Below, one piece after another: positions 27,965 through 39,442 of a stretch of 56,916 bases of DNA (its first letter is position 1; the number at the start of each line of letters is the position of its first letter). The notes beneath the pieces are model-generated. The model searched no databases, was not told where the DNA came from, and was given only the letters and a program-made list of their open reading frames with translations. Source of the stretch: Gammaproteobacteria bacterium (GTDB taxonomy: Bacteria > Pseudomonadota > Gammaproteobacteria > Steroidobacterales > GCA-2729495). A program made the position numbers and the translations under genes. The stretch covers positions 1-56,916 of the forward strand of contig JAHDYM010000012.1 of the NCBI GenBank assembly GCA_023383705.1. The letters are read 5' to 3'.

Positions 27965-28636
27965 ATGGCAGGCATGGAGATCAGGTTCATCACCCGGCAC
28001 CTGACGGCGGGCGAGCGCCTTGGCGAACTGCTGTTCGGGCTGATCATGACCCTGACCTTTACCCTGACCGCCGGCTTTGTCCTGGGCGAAGACAAGGATG
28101 CCGTCAGGGAACTGCTGATCGCGACCATCGGTTGCAATATCGCCTGGGGGATCATAGACGGTGGACTGCTCGTTCTCGGCCGGATATTCGATCGCGGCCG
28201 CCAGGCACGAATAGGCGAAGCAATCCGCCGCAGCGGCACCGATGATGCGGCGATCGCCGCAGTCGGCGCCGAACTCGATGACACACTGGAACCGCTGACC
28301 TCGCCACACGGGCGCCTCGCCATGTACCGCGACATCGTGGATCGTGTGCGGGCGGCTCCACAGCAGCGTCCGGGCATGCGCCGGGAAGATCTGCTGGCGG
28401 CTTTTGGCGTCTTCTGCCTGGTCCTGGCCGCCAGCCTCCCGGCCGCATTGCCGTTCGTGTTCATCGACGAACCGTGGCTGGCACTGCGGGTCTCCAACGC
28501 GATTCTGATCGCGCTGTTCTTCGCGATCGGCTACCGGTGGGCCAGCTATACCAGCATCAACCCCTGGCGGGCAGCCATCGTGCTGACGCTGTTCGGCATG
28601 GCCATGGTCGGGGCAGCGATCGCGCTGGGCGGCTGA
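27965..28636 (+). CDS. VIT1/CCC1-like integral membrane protein
   Basis: The 223-residue product has about five membrane helices: LFGLIMTLTFTLTAGFVLG, LLIATIGCNIAWGIIDGGLL, LLAAFGVFCLVLAASLPAAL, ALRVSNAILIALFFAIGY and AAIVLTLFGMAMVGAAIAL. A charged cytoplasmic loop separates the second and third. The layout and the NIAWGIIDGG helix resemble the VIT1/CCC1 iron/manganese transporter group, but I cannot identify the full metal site. The ATG at 27965 has GGGAGG eight bases upstream. It converges on the ABC exporter genes (6-bp gap). Confidence 0.6.
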   Translation: MAGMEIRFITRHLTAGERLGELLFGLIMTLTFTLTAGFVLGEDKDAVRELLIATIGCNIAWGIIDGGLLVLGRIFDRGRQARIGEAIRRSGTDDAAIAAVGAELDDTLEPLTSPHGRLAMYRDIVDRVRAAPQQRPGMRREDLLAAFGVFCLVLAASLPAALPFVFIDEPWLALRVSNAILIALFFAIGYRWASYTSINPWRAAIVLTLFGMAMVGAAIALGG

Positions 28637-28642
28637 GGGCCT

Positions 28643-30477
<1,835 letters not shown>

Positions 30478-30481
<4 letters not shown>

Positions 30482-32223
30482 GCCACCACCTTCGTGTTCT
30501 CGATCTCGCGCTTGGTGCGGATCATGCTTGCGTAGATGCCGCCCTTGGCCAGCAACTCCTGGCGGGTACCGCTCTCGGCCAGCCGGCCACCTTCGAGCAC
30601 GATGATGCGATCGGCCTGCTCGATGGTGCTGAGCCGGTGCGCGATCATCAGCACGGTCTTGTTCTTTGTCAGCCGCTCAAGCGCGCGGTTGAGCAGCATC
30701 TCGGTCTCGACGTCGATCTGCGAGGTCGGCTCGTCGAGCACCACGATCGGCGCGTTCTTGAGGAAAGCGCGGGCGATGGCGAGGCGCTGTGCCTGGCCGC
30801 CGCTGAGTGCCGCGCCCTGGTCGCCGACCTTGGTATTGAAACCGTCCGGCGTGGACTTGATGAAATCGTACAGCTCGGCCGCCTTGGTCGCTTCGATCAG
30901 CTCCTGCTCGGTCGCATCGTCCTTCGCGACGCGCAGGTTTTCCGCGATCGTGCCGTAGAACAGGAAGGGATCCTGCGGCACCAGCGCGATCTGCTTGCGG
31001 ATCCACTCCAGCGACAGCTCCTTTTCCGGTACGCCATCGAACAGGATCGTGCCGGAGTCGGGCTCCAGCGTGCGCAGCAGGAGGTTGGTGACGGTGGTCT
31101 TGCCGGAACCGCTGCGGCCGATCAGCGCCACCGTCTCGTTGGGTTCCAGCTTCAGGCTGAGATTCTGCAGCGCCGGTTTGTCGGCACCCGGGTAGGTGAA
31201 GGTCACGTCGCGCAGCTCGATCTGGATGGCTTTGCCGGTGGACGGCATGGCGCGCGCGCCCTCGTCACTGCTCACCGGGGCCTTCTCGTTCAGGAACTCG
31301 ATGACCTTGGCCGCCACCTCGCGCCCGAGGGCGCCGGCGAAGAAGAATTCGCCGATCAGCAGCAGCGTGCGGCTGAATTCCAGGCTCAGCAGTACGACAG
31401 CGACCACCTCGCCCGGCGTCATGTAGCCGCCGGTATAGCGATACAGGGCCACGCCCATCGCCACGGCGGTGGAGAACAGCGCGAACCCGAGTTCGAGGAA
31501 CACGAACTGCGACTGGGCGACGAGCAGCAGCTTCATCGTGGTGCGCCGCTGCACCTCGTTGCCGGCCTCCATCTCCTTGCCGCGACGGATCGCCTGGTTG
31601 AAGGACTTGAGGGTGCTCATGCCCTGGATGGAATCGAGGTACTGCGCACTGTTGCGGTTCTTGACCACGGCGTTCTGCGCGCTGATGCGCCGGAAACCGC
31701 GCGCCGACGAACCGACGAACAGCGGCGTCAGCGGCACACCGGCCAGCATCCAGACGCCGACTACCCAGTCGATCCAGAAAATCGCCGAGCAGAGAAAGAT
31801 CGGGATGGCGATGGCCACCCAGATCTGCACGAAGTAGACGCTGAAGTAGTAGTCGAGGTACTCGACACCCTCGGTGGCCGTGTTGGCGATCTCGCCGGTG
31901 CGGCGCTTGCCGAGCAGGCCCGGACCAAGGCGCACGACCTGCCTGTAGATCTGGTCACGCACATTCAGCTTGGCTTCGCTGGAGGCGCGGAACTGTCCGG
32001 TCCTGAACAGCCAGGCCAGTACCGCCTTCAGGAGCACCAGTCCAGCCAGCAGCCAGAACCACTGGCGCAGCATGTTGCTGCCCTGCCAGGCGGCATCGAC
32101 CGCGAGGCCCAGCACCCAGTACAGGAGGATGGTGGTTGGAATCGTGGCGAGCCCGGCCACCAGCCCGACCTTTACCCACTTGATGGTAGCCGGGGTAATC
32201 AGCCTGTCATCGACACCGAGCAT
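30478..32223 (-). CDS. ABC exporter subunit, CydD-like (membrane plus ATPase)
   Basis: The 581-residue half-transporter has membrane helices (TIPTTILLYWVLGLAVDAAW, WFWLLAGLVLLKAVLAWLF) and a coupling region with LDSIQGMSTLKSFNQA, which resembles CydD. Its ATPase has Walker A GRSGSGKTT, signature LSGGQAQR, Walker B IVVLDEPTSQID and IAHRLS. Both subunits keep a Glu after the Walker B Asp, so both ATP sites look active. It is the first gene of the pair; about 60 bp separate it from the hybrid kinase gene on the same strand. Confidence 0.85.
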
Positions 32224-32283
32224 GGACCAGACATCCCTTGATGATAGATGGATCGACCTTAGACCCTGAACCTTGGTTCAAGG

Positions 32284-33843
32284 TCAAGGACCGGAGCCGG
32301 TGGCCTCCCCGCTGCCGAACAACTGCTCCAGCGTGCGGATGAGATGCCGCGCCTCGACGGGCTTGCGCAGCAGTTGCACGCGCGACAGCGCACCCACGTG
32401 GCGCAGGATCGGCGAGGTATCGCCGCTGAGCACCACGGCTGGCAGGTCGCGGCCCGCCGTTGCCCGGAGGCTGTCCAGCAGCTGCAGGCCGTTTTCCGGG
32501 CCATTGAGGTGGAAATCCGTCACGACGAGGTCGATGTTGGGGCCCTCTCGCGCAAACAGCTCCATGGCTGCGGCAGCCGTCGCGGCAACCCATACCGGAT
32601 AGCCATCCAGCTTGAGTATCAGTTCCAGTGCCCCGCGCACGGCGTCGTCGTCCTCGATGATGAGTACGGCAGGCTTGAGCAGTGCCGCCGACGCTTCTGC
32701 GTACCGGTCTGCCGGCACGATTGCGGTACCCGCCACCGGCTCGACGAGACGATCGGCGGGAATGAGCACCCTGAAGGTGGTACCCCGGCCCAGCTCCGAT
32801 GCAACCTGCACCTCGTAGCCGAGCAGGCGGCTGATCTGCCGGACGATGTTGAGGCCAAGCCCCGAACCGCGCCGTCCGGCGCCCGGCCGCTCGACGCGGT
32901 AATACTCGTCGAATATCCGCTCGGTCTGGTCAGGCGCGATGCCGACGCCGGTATCGGTGACCTCGATGATGAAACACGTTGCCGTGCGTGTGGTAGCGAT
33001 GCCAACCCCGCCGACACGGGTGTACTGGAGCGCGTTGGTCAGCAGGTTCTGGACCATCTGGTGCAACAGGACCCGGTCGGTATGCAGGAACTCGTCGCAG
33101 GTACTCACCGTCAGTGCCAGGCCGCGGGCCGTGGCAATCTGTTCGAACTGCTGCCTGATTTCCGCCAGCAGTTCACCGACCGACACATCTGCAAGCGTCG
33201 GCTTGACCGTTCCGGACTCGAGCTTGCTGATGTCGAGGAGCGTGTTCAGCAGGTCGGCCATCGACTGCAGGGCATGCTGCTGCCGCTCGATGATCTCGCT
33301 TGCCGGCCCGTCAACCTGCCGGCCCAGGGCGGCAGTCAGGAGCCGCAGGGTCTGCAGTGGCTGGCGCAGGTCATGACTGGCCGTGGCCAGGAACCGGCTC
33401 TTGGCCTGGTTGGCCTCGTCGGCCTCGGCCCGCGCGGCACGCAGCTCCTCGGTGATCCTGGAGCGCTCGCTGATGTCGCGGACGGCGGCCACCACCAGCA
33501 ACCGGCCGGACTCGTAGATCGGTGCCAGGCGGATCTCGGCCGGGAATTCGCTGCCATCCCGCCGGACAGCGGACAAGGCCACCACGCGCGCACCCATCTC
33601 CCGCGCGGCTGGCGTGACATTGAAACCCTTGCGGTAGCGTATGTGAGCCTCACGAAAGCGTTCCGGCACCAGGCATTCGATGCCGCAGCCGGTCAGTTCA
33701 CCAGACTCGTAACCGAACAGGCTGGCGACCGCATTGTTGGCATAGACGATCAGTCCCGCCGCATCGACGAGGAGCAGCGCATCCGGCGCCTGCTCGACCA
33801 CCCGCAGGGCAATCAACGGGTCGATGCCCTGTAAATCCGTCAT
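32284..33843 (-). CDS. Hybrid sensor histidine kinase (PAS-HisKA-HATPase-REC)
   Basis: The 519-residue soluble kinase has a PAS domain at about residues 15-125 (ALLLVDAAGLIVYANNAVAS) and a coiled linker, then HisKA with His157 in LATASHDLRQPLQTL. The ATPase domain has QNLLTNALQYT, VTDTGVGI and GSGLGLNIV. A C-terminal receiver carries Asp443 in LVVTDFHLNG. No membrane helix is present. The ASHDLRQPL form is typical of NahK/ErcS'-type hybrid kinases in Pseudomonas. It diverges from the FixLJ-like pair with only 53 bp between starts. Confidence 0.9.
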   Translation of the reverse strand: MTDLQGIDPLIALRVVEQAPDALLLVDAAGLIVYANNAVASLFGYESGELTGCGIECLVPERFREAHIRYRKGFNVTPAAREMGARVVALSAVRRDGSEFPAEIRLAPIYESGRLLVVAAVRDISERSRITEELRAARAEADEANQAKSRFLATASHDLRQPLQTLRLLTAALGRQVDGPASEIIERQQHALQSMADLLNTLLDISKLESGTVKPTLADVSVGELLAEIRQQFEQIATARGLALTVSTCDEFLHTDRVLLHQMVQNLLTNALQYTRVGGVGIATTRTATCFIIEVTDTGVGIAPDQTERIFDEYYRVERPGAGRRGSGLGLNIVRQISRLLGYEVQVASELGRGTTFRVLIPADRLVEPVAGTAIVPADRYAEASAALLKPAVLIIEDDDAVRGALELILKLDGYPVWVAATAAAAMELFAREGPNIDLVVTDFHLNGPENGLQLLDSLRATAGRDLPAVVLSGDTSPILRHVGALSRVQLLRKPVEARHLIRTLEQLFGSGEATGSGP

Positions 33844-33896
33844 AGGGGTAAGCCCTTAGAGAGCAAAGCGGCAGGCCGGTTTAGGATCGGTCGATC

Positions 33897-34673
33897 ATGG
33901 GTGACCACGATCATCAGCTGTGCCAGACAAGCGCACAAGTCGACCGCGTGCTCGAGCAGGTGGTGGCCGTCACCTATCGATGCCTGCTGCGGGAACTCGC
34001 CTCCGGTTTTGCCCATGAACTGAATCAACCGCTTGCCGCCATTGCCGCCTATGCCGAAGGCGCCGCCACGCTGCTGCGACGCGACCCCTCCCAGGCCGGC
34101 AAGGCCATCGAAATCGTCGAGGAGATCACCCGCCAGGCCCTGCGGGCCGGTGAAGCCATCCAGCGTGTGCGTGGCAATGTTCGTCCTCTCCCGGTACACC
34201 GTACAGCGGCTGACTGCAATAAACTGGTTCAGGAGATGCTGTCGCTGATCGAGCCGCTCGCCCAGCATCACGGCATCCGGCTTATTGTAGACCTTTCCAG
34301 CCCTCTGCCGCAGGTCCAGGGCGATGGCCTGCGTCTGCAGGGTCTGCTGCTCTTCCTGTTCCGCAATGCCGTGGATGCCGTAAGTGACTTGCCGGCCGAA
34401 CGGCGACAGATCACGATCTCCACATCGAGCGATGCGACCAGCGTCGAACTGGCGGTCACGGACTGTGGCACCGGCATACCGGAAACGGCTGCCCGGAACG
34501 TGTTCCTGCCATTTTTCACGACCAAGTCCGAGGGCACCGGCCTCGGGCTGGCGGTATGTCGTACGATTGCCATCGAACATGGCGGCGAGCTGCGCTTCAC
34601 CAACCTGCCGGAGGGTGGTGTGCGCTTCTGGGCCCGTATTCCACGCATCGACATCACGCAGCAGAACCAATGA
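33897..34673 (+). CDS. Sensor histidine kinase without a sensing domain (FixL-like core)
   Basis: The 258-residue product is a bare kinase core: about 30 N-terminal residues with two cysteines, HisKA with His40 in ASGFAHELNQPLAAIAAYAE, and an ATPase domain with LFLFRNAVDAV, VTDCGTGIPE and GTGLGLAVC. There is no PAS, heme or membrane domain, so the signal must come from a partner protein or from its own N terminus. The FAHELNQPL box is that of the FixL/DctB group. Its stop overlaps the regulator start as ATGA. Confidence 0.9.
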   Translation: MGDHDHQLCQTSAQVDRVLEQVVAVTYRCLLRELASGFAHELNQPLAAIAAYAEGAATLLRRDPSQAGKAIEIVEEITRQALRAGEAIQRVRGNVRPLPVHRTAADCNKLVQEMLSLIEPLAQHHGIRLIVDLSSPLPQVQGDGLRLQGLLLFLFRNAVDAVSDLPAERRQITISTSSDATSVELAVTDCGTGIPETAARNVFLPFFTTKSEGTGLGLAVCRTIAIEHGGELRFTNLPEGGVRFWARIPRIDITQQNQ

Positions 34674-35290
34674 CCAACACACCGAGCAAGACCGTATTTG
34701 TAGTCGATGACGACGAAGGCGTACGCACTTCGCTGACCATCCTGCTCGATTCCGTCGGCTATGTACCGGTGCCCTTTGCCTCGGCCAGCGACTTTCTCGC
34801 GCAGTACGACCCCAACCGGGCCGGTTGCCTGGTACTCGACATGCGCATGCCCGACATGGGCGGCATGGAACTGCAGCAGGAACTGGCCAGCCGGGGTGCA
34901 TTCCTGCCGGTGATCTTCATCACCGGACACGGTGACGTGCCGATGGCCGTCCAGGCGATGAAGAACGGTGCCTTCGATTTCCTGCAGAAGCCCTTCGGCC
35001 ACCAGGACCTGCTCGACCGGGTTGCACGCGCACTCAAGGCCGATGCGGAGGCACGGGACACGCTGTCGCAGAACGAGGAAATCGTCCGGCGCCACGCCAC
35101 ACTCACGCCGCGCGAGAAAGAGGTGATGGAGATGATCGTCGCCGGACAGGCCAACAAGGTCATCGCAATGGACCTGAACCTCTCCGAGCGTACCGTGGAG
35201 ATCCATCGCGCCCGCGTCATGGACAAGATGGGCACGCGCTCGCTGGCCCATCTGGTGCGCATGGCAATGGTGCTGGAACACCCGCACTGA
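34670..35290 (+). CDS. FixJ-family response regulator (REC plus LuxR-type HTH)
   Basis: The 206-residue product has a receiver domain with Asp13-15, phospho-acceptor Asp57 in CLVLDMRMPDMGG and the KPF lysine in DFLQKPFGHQ. A LuxR-type helix-turn-helix follows: LTPREKEVMEMIVAGQANKV and DLNLSERTVEIHRARVMDKM. It is coupled to the upstream kinase and stands 13 bp before the Rieske oxygenase gene, its most obvious neighbour and possible target. Confidence 0.93.
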   Translation: MTNTPSKTVFVVDDDEGVRTSLTILLDSVGYVPVPFASASDFLAQYDPNRAGCLVLDMRMPDMGGMELQQELASRGAFLPVIFITGHGDVPMAVQAMKNGAFDFLQKPFGHQDLLDRVARALKADAEARDTLSQNEEIVRRHATLTPREKEVMEMIVAGQANKVIAMDLNLSERTVEIHRARVMDKMGTRSLAHLVRMAMVLEHPH

Positions 35291-35303
35291 CCGGAACACT
35301 GCC

Positions 35304-36467
35304 ATGTACATCAATTTCTGGTACCCCATCATCCGCAGTGAAGACCTCGGCATGGGCAAGCCCGAAAAGACGATGGTACTGGGGCTCAATTTCGTCGCGT
35401 TTCGCGACCGCCAGGGCAAGGCGCATGTCCTGAGCGACACATGTACCCACCGCGGCGCCTCGCTCGGCGGCGCATGGGAACTCGGCGACAAGCCGCGCAT
35501 CATCAACGACTGCATCGTGTGTCCCTATCACGGCTGGGAATTCGGTACCGACGGCGAGTGCCGGAACATCCCGTCGATCGGCTACGGCAAGAAAGTCCCG
35601 CCGCGCGCCAAGGTCGATTCCTACCCGGTGCAGGAAAAATACGGCATCGTGTTCGCCTTTCTCGGCGACCTCCCCGAGAAGGATCGCCCGCCGCTGCTCG
35701 ACGTCGAGGAGTACGGTACGGAGGGCTGGCGTGCGAATTCCGTCCTGGTGCTGGACGTCGGCTACTACTACGAGCGCTCCATCGAGAACGGCCTGGACCC
35801 GGCGCACAACGAGTTCGTGCATCCGACGCATGGCCTGAAGGCCGTCAACCGCGATACCTATCACGTGCGGGAATACGATGTCCTGGACCATCCGCAGGGC
35901 TGGGGCATGTGGTTCATACACCGCTTCAATGCGCCAGGCCTCACGGATCCGACCTGGAAGTCGGTCGACACGGGCAGCAAGGCCCCTGGCGAACTGTTTG
36001 CCGGCAGCGGCACGCATGGCCCCAACGCGATGATCACGGAAATCAACGTCGGCAGCGGCAACCGTTTCCGCCAGTATTTCTTCGAGCAGCCGGTCGACCA
36101 GGCCAGGACGCGGATCTTCTTCCTGAACATGCGCAACTTCATGCTTGGCGCGGAGCACGACGAACCGATCCATGCCCGCAACAAGGTCATCGCGAAGCAG
36201 GATATCGAGATCCTGGTCGACGTCTATCCGCCGCGCACGCCCACCAGCAACATCCGGGAAGTACTCACGCCCTCGGACAAGGCAGTGGTCAGCTATCGCG
36301 AGTGGCTGGCGAAATTCGATGAATACGGCTGGCGGATCAACTGGGACGAGTTCAGCCAGCGCAACGGCAAGGACACCGGCTTTGCCATTCCCAGCCCGGC
36401 CAGGCGGACATCCGGCAACTGGGTGCTCGAACCCGTCCCCCTGCTCCGCAAGCGCAGCGCGCGCTGA
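35304..36467 (+). CDS. Rieske-type oxygenase, alpha subunit
   Basis: The 387-residue product has a Rieske [2Fe-2S] site (Cys47-His49 in CTHRG, Cys73-His76 in CPYHGWEF). The mononuclear iron site is ENGLDPAHNEFVHPTH, with Asp165 bridging and His168 and His173 as ligands. It is a complete catalytic alpha subunit of the ring-hydroxylating/O-demethylating group. No beta subunit, ferredoxin or reductase gene is adjacent; the nearest ferredoxin gene is 17 kb away. The substrate cannot be named. It follows the FixJ-like gene by 13 bp and may share its message. Confidence 0.9.
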   Translation: MYINFWYPIIRSEDLGMGKPEKTMVLGLNFVAFRDRQGKAHVLSDTCTHRGASLGGAWELGDKPRIINDCIVCPYHGWEFGTDGECRNIPSIGYGKKVPPRAKVDSYPVQEKYGIVFAFLGDLPEKDRPPLLDVEEYGTEGWRANSVLVLDVGYYYERSIENGLDPAHNEFVHPTHGLKAVNRDTYHVREYDVLDHPQGWGMWFIHRFNAPGLTDPTWKSVDTGSKAPGELFAGSGTHGPNAMITEINVGSGNRFRQYFFEQPVDQARTRIFFLNMRNFMLGAEHDEPIHARNKVIAKQDIEILVDVYPPRTPTSNIREVLTPSDKAVVSYREWLAKFDEYGWRINWDEFSQRNGKDTGFAIPSPARRTSGNWVLEPVPLLRKRSAR

Positions 36468-36487
36468 GACGCTGCCCCGGCTGCCGG

Positions 36488-37756
36488 TCAGGGCGCGATG
36501 AACACGGGCGCGAAGCCGCCGCCCGGCGTGCGGAAGTTGGTGGTCTGGCCGGCATACAGGCGTGCGGCCAGCAACTGGATGCTGCCGTCGTAGACAAAAG
36601 CGCGGATATCGAATTTCAGGTCGGCGCTGACATCACCCAGCCGGACCAGGCGCTCGCTGGCCGGCGCGATTTCCTGGGCCACATAGTCATCAGCCGCGAG
36701 GATTTCATCCCAGACACGCCGGGTGAGCTTGTCGCCCCGGTAGGCGGCCTTGCTGCCATAACCGCGGGCCGGCTTGAAAAACAGCTGCCGCCGACGACTC
36801 CACAGTTCATCGCCGTGTTCGCGGCTCACGCTCACCGTGGCCGGGATCCCCGCCTTCAGGCCGGCACAAAGTGCCGGCTCCACGCCCAGCGCGGCCAGCC
36901 TTTCCGGATCGCTCAACAGGACCAGGTTGCGCTTGTCGGCATACAGCGCGTGGGCATGCGGATGGGGCGTCAGCACGACGTCGCCGGCTGCGTAAGCCCC
37001 GCGCAGCGCCGCGTGCGCCGGTGCCTCGAGGTAGAAATCGACCAGCCGGTTATAGACCAGATCGATCTTCCGGCCGGCATGCCACAGGCCGCCGTCGCGC
37101 CACTCCAGCGCAGCGGCATCGGCGACCAGCGCGTCGATGCCGTGGCTGGCAAACAGCCGCTGGAACAGCTGGAACTCGGGATGGAGGTACTGGTTCGGCG
37201 GATCATCATCGACGATGGCAATCCGGGACAGCGGCACATTCCCGCGCTGCAACCGCCAGTCGCGGCGAAACGAGTCCACAAAGGCCGCATCGATGTGCTC
37301 GAGATCGACGGGCGAACACAGCACGTTGCCGACTTCCGCACAGCAGACCTGCTGTGCGCGGGCCAGTACCACATTGAGCAGCGGGCCGCCGGCATTGGTA
37401 TTGATCTCGATGAGCTGCGGCCCCTGCGGGCCCAGGTGAAAGTCAAAGCCCATGAACACGCTGCTCGGACCAGGATCCGCGCGCGCAAATTCCGGTGCAC
37501 GCTCCATGACGGCAGCGCGGTACCCGGGGACCCTCACCACGCTCTCGACCGCAGCGATGATCGACGTCATGCGCTCCAGCTGCTGCCGCGAGATGAATAC
37601 CGCCGTCGCGGAGAACATGTGCGGGCGGGTACGGGTGATCTCGGCCGCAAGGCCGGCCAGCGACTCGCCGGATTCAAGCTGCGCGCGCAGCCGGTCCGGA
37701 TCCAGCGTGCGGCAGTCGCAGGCGCCGTTGAGGCTGTTGTCGTAATGGCTGGTCAT
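36488..37756 (-). CDS. ATP-grasp-like protein of unknown function
   Basis: The 422-residue product has motifs of an ATP-grasp fold in unusual order: GFDFHLGPQGPQLIEINTNA near residue 125, LVYNRLVDFYLEAP, then LFFKPARGYGSKAAYRG, the likely ATP-binding lysine loop, and DLKFDIRAFVYDGSIQLLAA near the end. This suggests a circularly permuted ATP-grasp ligase related loosely to glutathionylspermidine-synthase-like proteins. The substrate is unknown. I start at ATG 37756 (MTSHYDNSLNG); the frame is open to 37831, but that would overlap prfC. It converges on the Rieske gene. Confidence 0.6.
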   Translation of the reverse strand: MTSHYDNSLNGACDCRTLDPDRLRAQLESGESLAGLAAEITRTRPHMFSATAVFISRQQLERMTSIIAAVESVVRVPGYRAAVMERAPEFARADPGPSSVFMGFDFHLGPQGPQLIEINTNAGGPLLNVVLARAQQVCCAEVGNVLCSPVDLEHIDAAFVDSFRRDWRLQRGNVPLSRIAIVDDDPPNQYLHPEFQLFQRLFASHGIDALVADAAALEWRDGGLWHAGRKIDLVYNRLVDFYLEAPAHAALRGAYAAGDVVLTPHPHAHALYADKRNLVLLSDPERLAALGVEPALCAGLKAGIPATVSVSREHGDELWSRRRQLFFKPARGYGSKAAYRGDKLTRRVWDEILAADDYVAQEIAPASERLVRLGDVSADLKFDIRAFVYDGSIQLLAARLYAGQTTNFRTPGGGFAPVFIAP

Positions 37757-37790
37757 GCCGGTGATGCGGTGCCGGGGCCCCGATACATCG

Positions 37791-39410
37791 CTACAGCCGC
37801 TGGCCGTGTTCACGCGTGGCATGGAAGCCAACCGTCGGCCAGCGCTCGATCGTCAGCTTCAGGTTGTACTTGTTGGTCGACAAAAACACCGGGTTGTCGT
37901 CGACGTCACGGGCCAGCGAGAACAGCTCGTCCTTCTCGAACTTCTTGCGCGTCGCCTCGTCGGGGAATGTCAGCCAGCGAGCCGTGAAAATGTCGACCGC
38001 CTCGTACAGCGCATCGACGTTGTATTCCGCCGAGAGCCGGTGCGCAACGATCTCGAACTGCAGGCGGCCGACCGCACCGAGCAGCATCTGCGCACCCTGT
38101 CGGGCAAAGAAAACCTGGATCGCACCTTCTTCGCCAAGTTCCTGCAAACCCTTCTGCAACTGCTTGCTTTTCATGGGATCTTTTGGTCGGGCAGACCGGA
38201 ACAACTCGGGCGCGAAGTACGGAATGCCCTTGTAGGCCAGCGCCTCGCCAGCCGACAGCGTATCGCCGATCTGCAACTGCCCGTGGTTGTAGATGCCGAT
38301 GATGTCGCCGGCCACTGCACCCTCGCTGGCCACCCGCTCGTTGGCCATGAAGGTCAGCGCATTGCCAAGCTTCATCTCACGCCCGGTGCGCAGGTGGCGC
38401 GCCTTCATGCCCGGCACATAACGTCCGGAGCAGATGCGGAAGAAGGCGATGCGGTCGCGATGCTTCGGATCCATGTTCGCCTGGATCTTGAAAACGAAAC
38501 CACTGAAGGCTTCCTCGGCCGGCTGCACCATGCGCAGGCTGCCATCACGCGGCTGCGGCGGCGGCGCCCAGTCGATCAGCGCCTGCAGGACTTCCCGCAC
38601 GCCGAAGTTGTTGATGCCGGAACCGAAGAACACCGGTGACTGCCGACCCGCCAGGAACTGTTCCGGATCGAAAGGCACGCTCGCATCACGGATCAGGGCG
38701 ACGTCCGCACGCAGGCTGGCGATCTCGTCGGGGAACAGCGCATCGAGCTTCGGGTTGTCGATGCCCTCGATCAGCTCCACATCGGTGCGCTTCTCCTCGC
38801 CGGCAGTGAAACGCAGCAGGCGGTCCTGCAGCAACTGATACACGCCGCGAAAGGTCTTGCCCATGCCGATCGGCCAGCTGATCGGCGCACACTCGATCTT
38901 CAGTGCGGCCTCGATCTCCTCGAGCAGCGCCAGCGGCGAACGCACTTCGCGGTCCATCTTGTTGACGAAGGTGATGATCGGCGTATTGCGCAGGCGGCAG
39001 ACTTCGAGGAGCTTGATGGTCTGCGCCTCGACGCCCTTGGCCGCATCGATGACCATCACGGCCGCATCGACGGCCGTCAGCACCCGGTAGGTGTCCTCGG
39101 AAAAGTCCTCGTGGCCCGGCGTATCCAGCAGGTTGATGGTGTTGCCGGCATACTCGAACTGCATCACCGAGCTGGTGACCGAAATCCCGCGCTGCTTTTC
39201 CACCTCCATCCAGTCGGAGGTCGCATGCCGTGAGCTGCGCCGTGCTTTCACCGTACCGGCGAGCTGGATGGCACCGCCGAACAGCAGGAGTTTCTCGGTC
39301 AGCGTGGTCTTGCCGGCATCGGGATGCGAAATGATCGCGAAGGTACGGCGCCGCGCGACCTCCCTGGCGAGGGCGGATGAATGATCGATGGCTTTTTCGG
39401 GGCTGGCCAT
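37791..39410 (-). CDS. prfC: Peptide chain release factor 3
   Basis: RF3 is the GTPase that recycles RF1/RF2 after termination. The 539-residue product (E. coli 529) has SHPDAGKTTLTEKLLLFG (P-loop), a DTPGHEDFSEDTYR switch II and FVNKMDRE, and the RF3-specific MQFEYAGNTINLLD and GVYQLLQDRLLRF segments. The start is ATG at 39410. Confidence 0.97.
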   Translation of the reverse strand: MASPEKAIDHSSALAREVARRRTFAIISHPDAGKTTLTEKLLLFGGAIQLAGTVKARRSSRHATSDWMEVEKQRGISVTSSVMQFEYAGNTINLLDTPGHEDFSEDTYRVLTAVDAAVMVIDAAKGVEAQTIKLLEVCRLRNTPIITFVNKMDREVRSPLALLEEIEAALKIECAPISWPIGMGKTFRGVYQLLQDRLLRFTAGEEKRTDVELIEGIDNPKLDALFPDEIASLRADVALIRDASVPFDPEQFLAGRQSPVFFGSGINNFGVREVLQALIDWAPPPQPRDGSLRMVQPAEEAFSGFVFKIQANMDPKHRDRIAFFRICSGRYVPGMKARHLRTGREMKLGNALTFMANERVASEGAVAGDIIGIYNHGQLQIGDTLSAGEALAYKGIPYFAPELFRSARPKDPMKSKQLQKGLQELGEEGAIQVFFARQGAQMLLGAVGRLQFEIVAHRLSAEYNVDALYEAVDIFTARWLTFPDEATRKKFEKDELFSLARDVDDNPVFLSTNKYNLKLTIERWPTVGFHATREHGQRL

Positions 39411-39442
39411 AAGGGCGCGAAGGATAGCACCCCGACGGCAAT

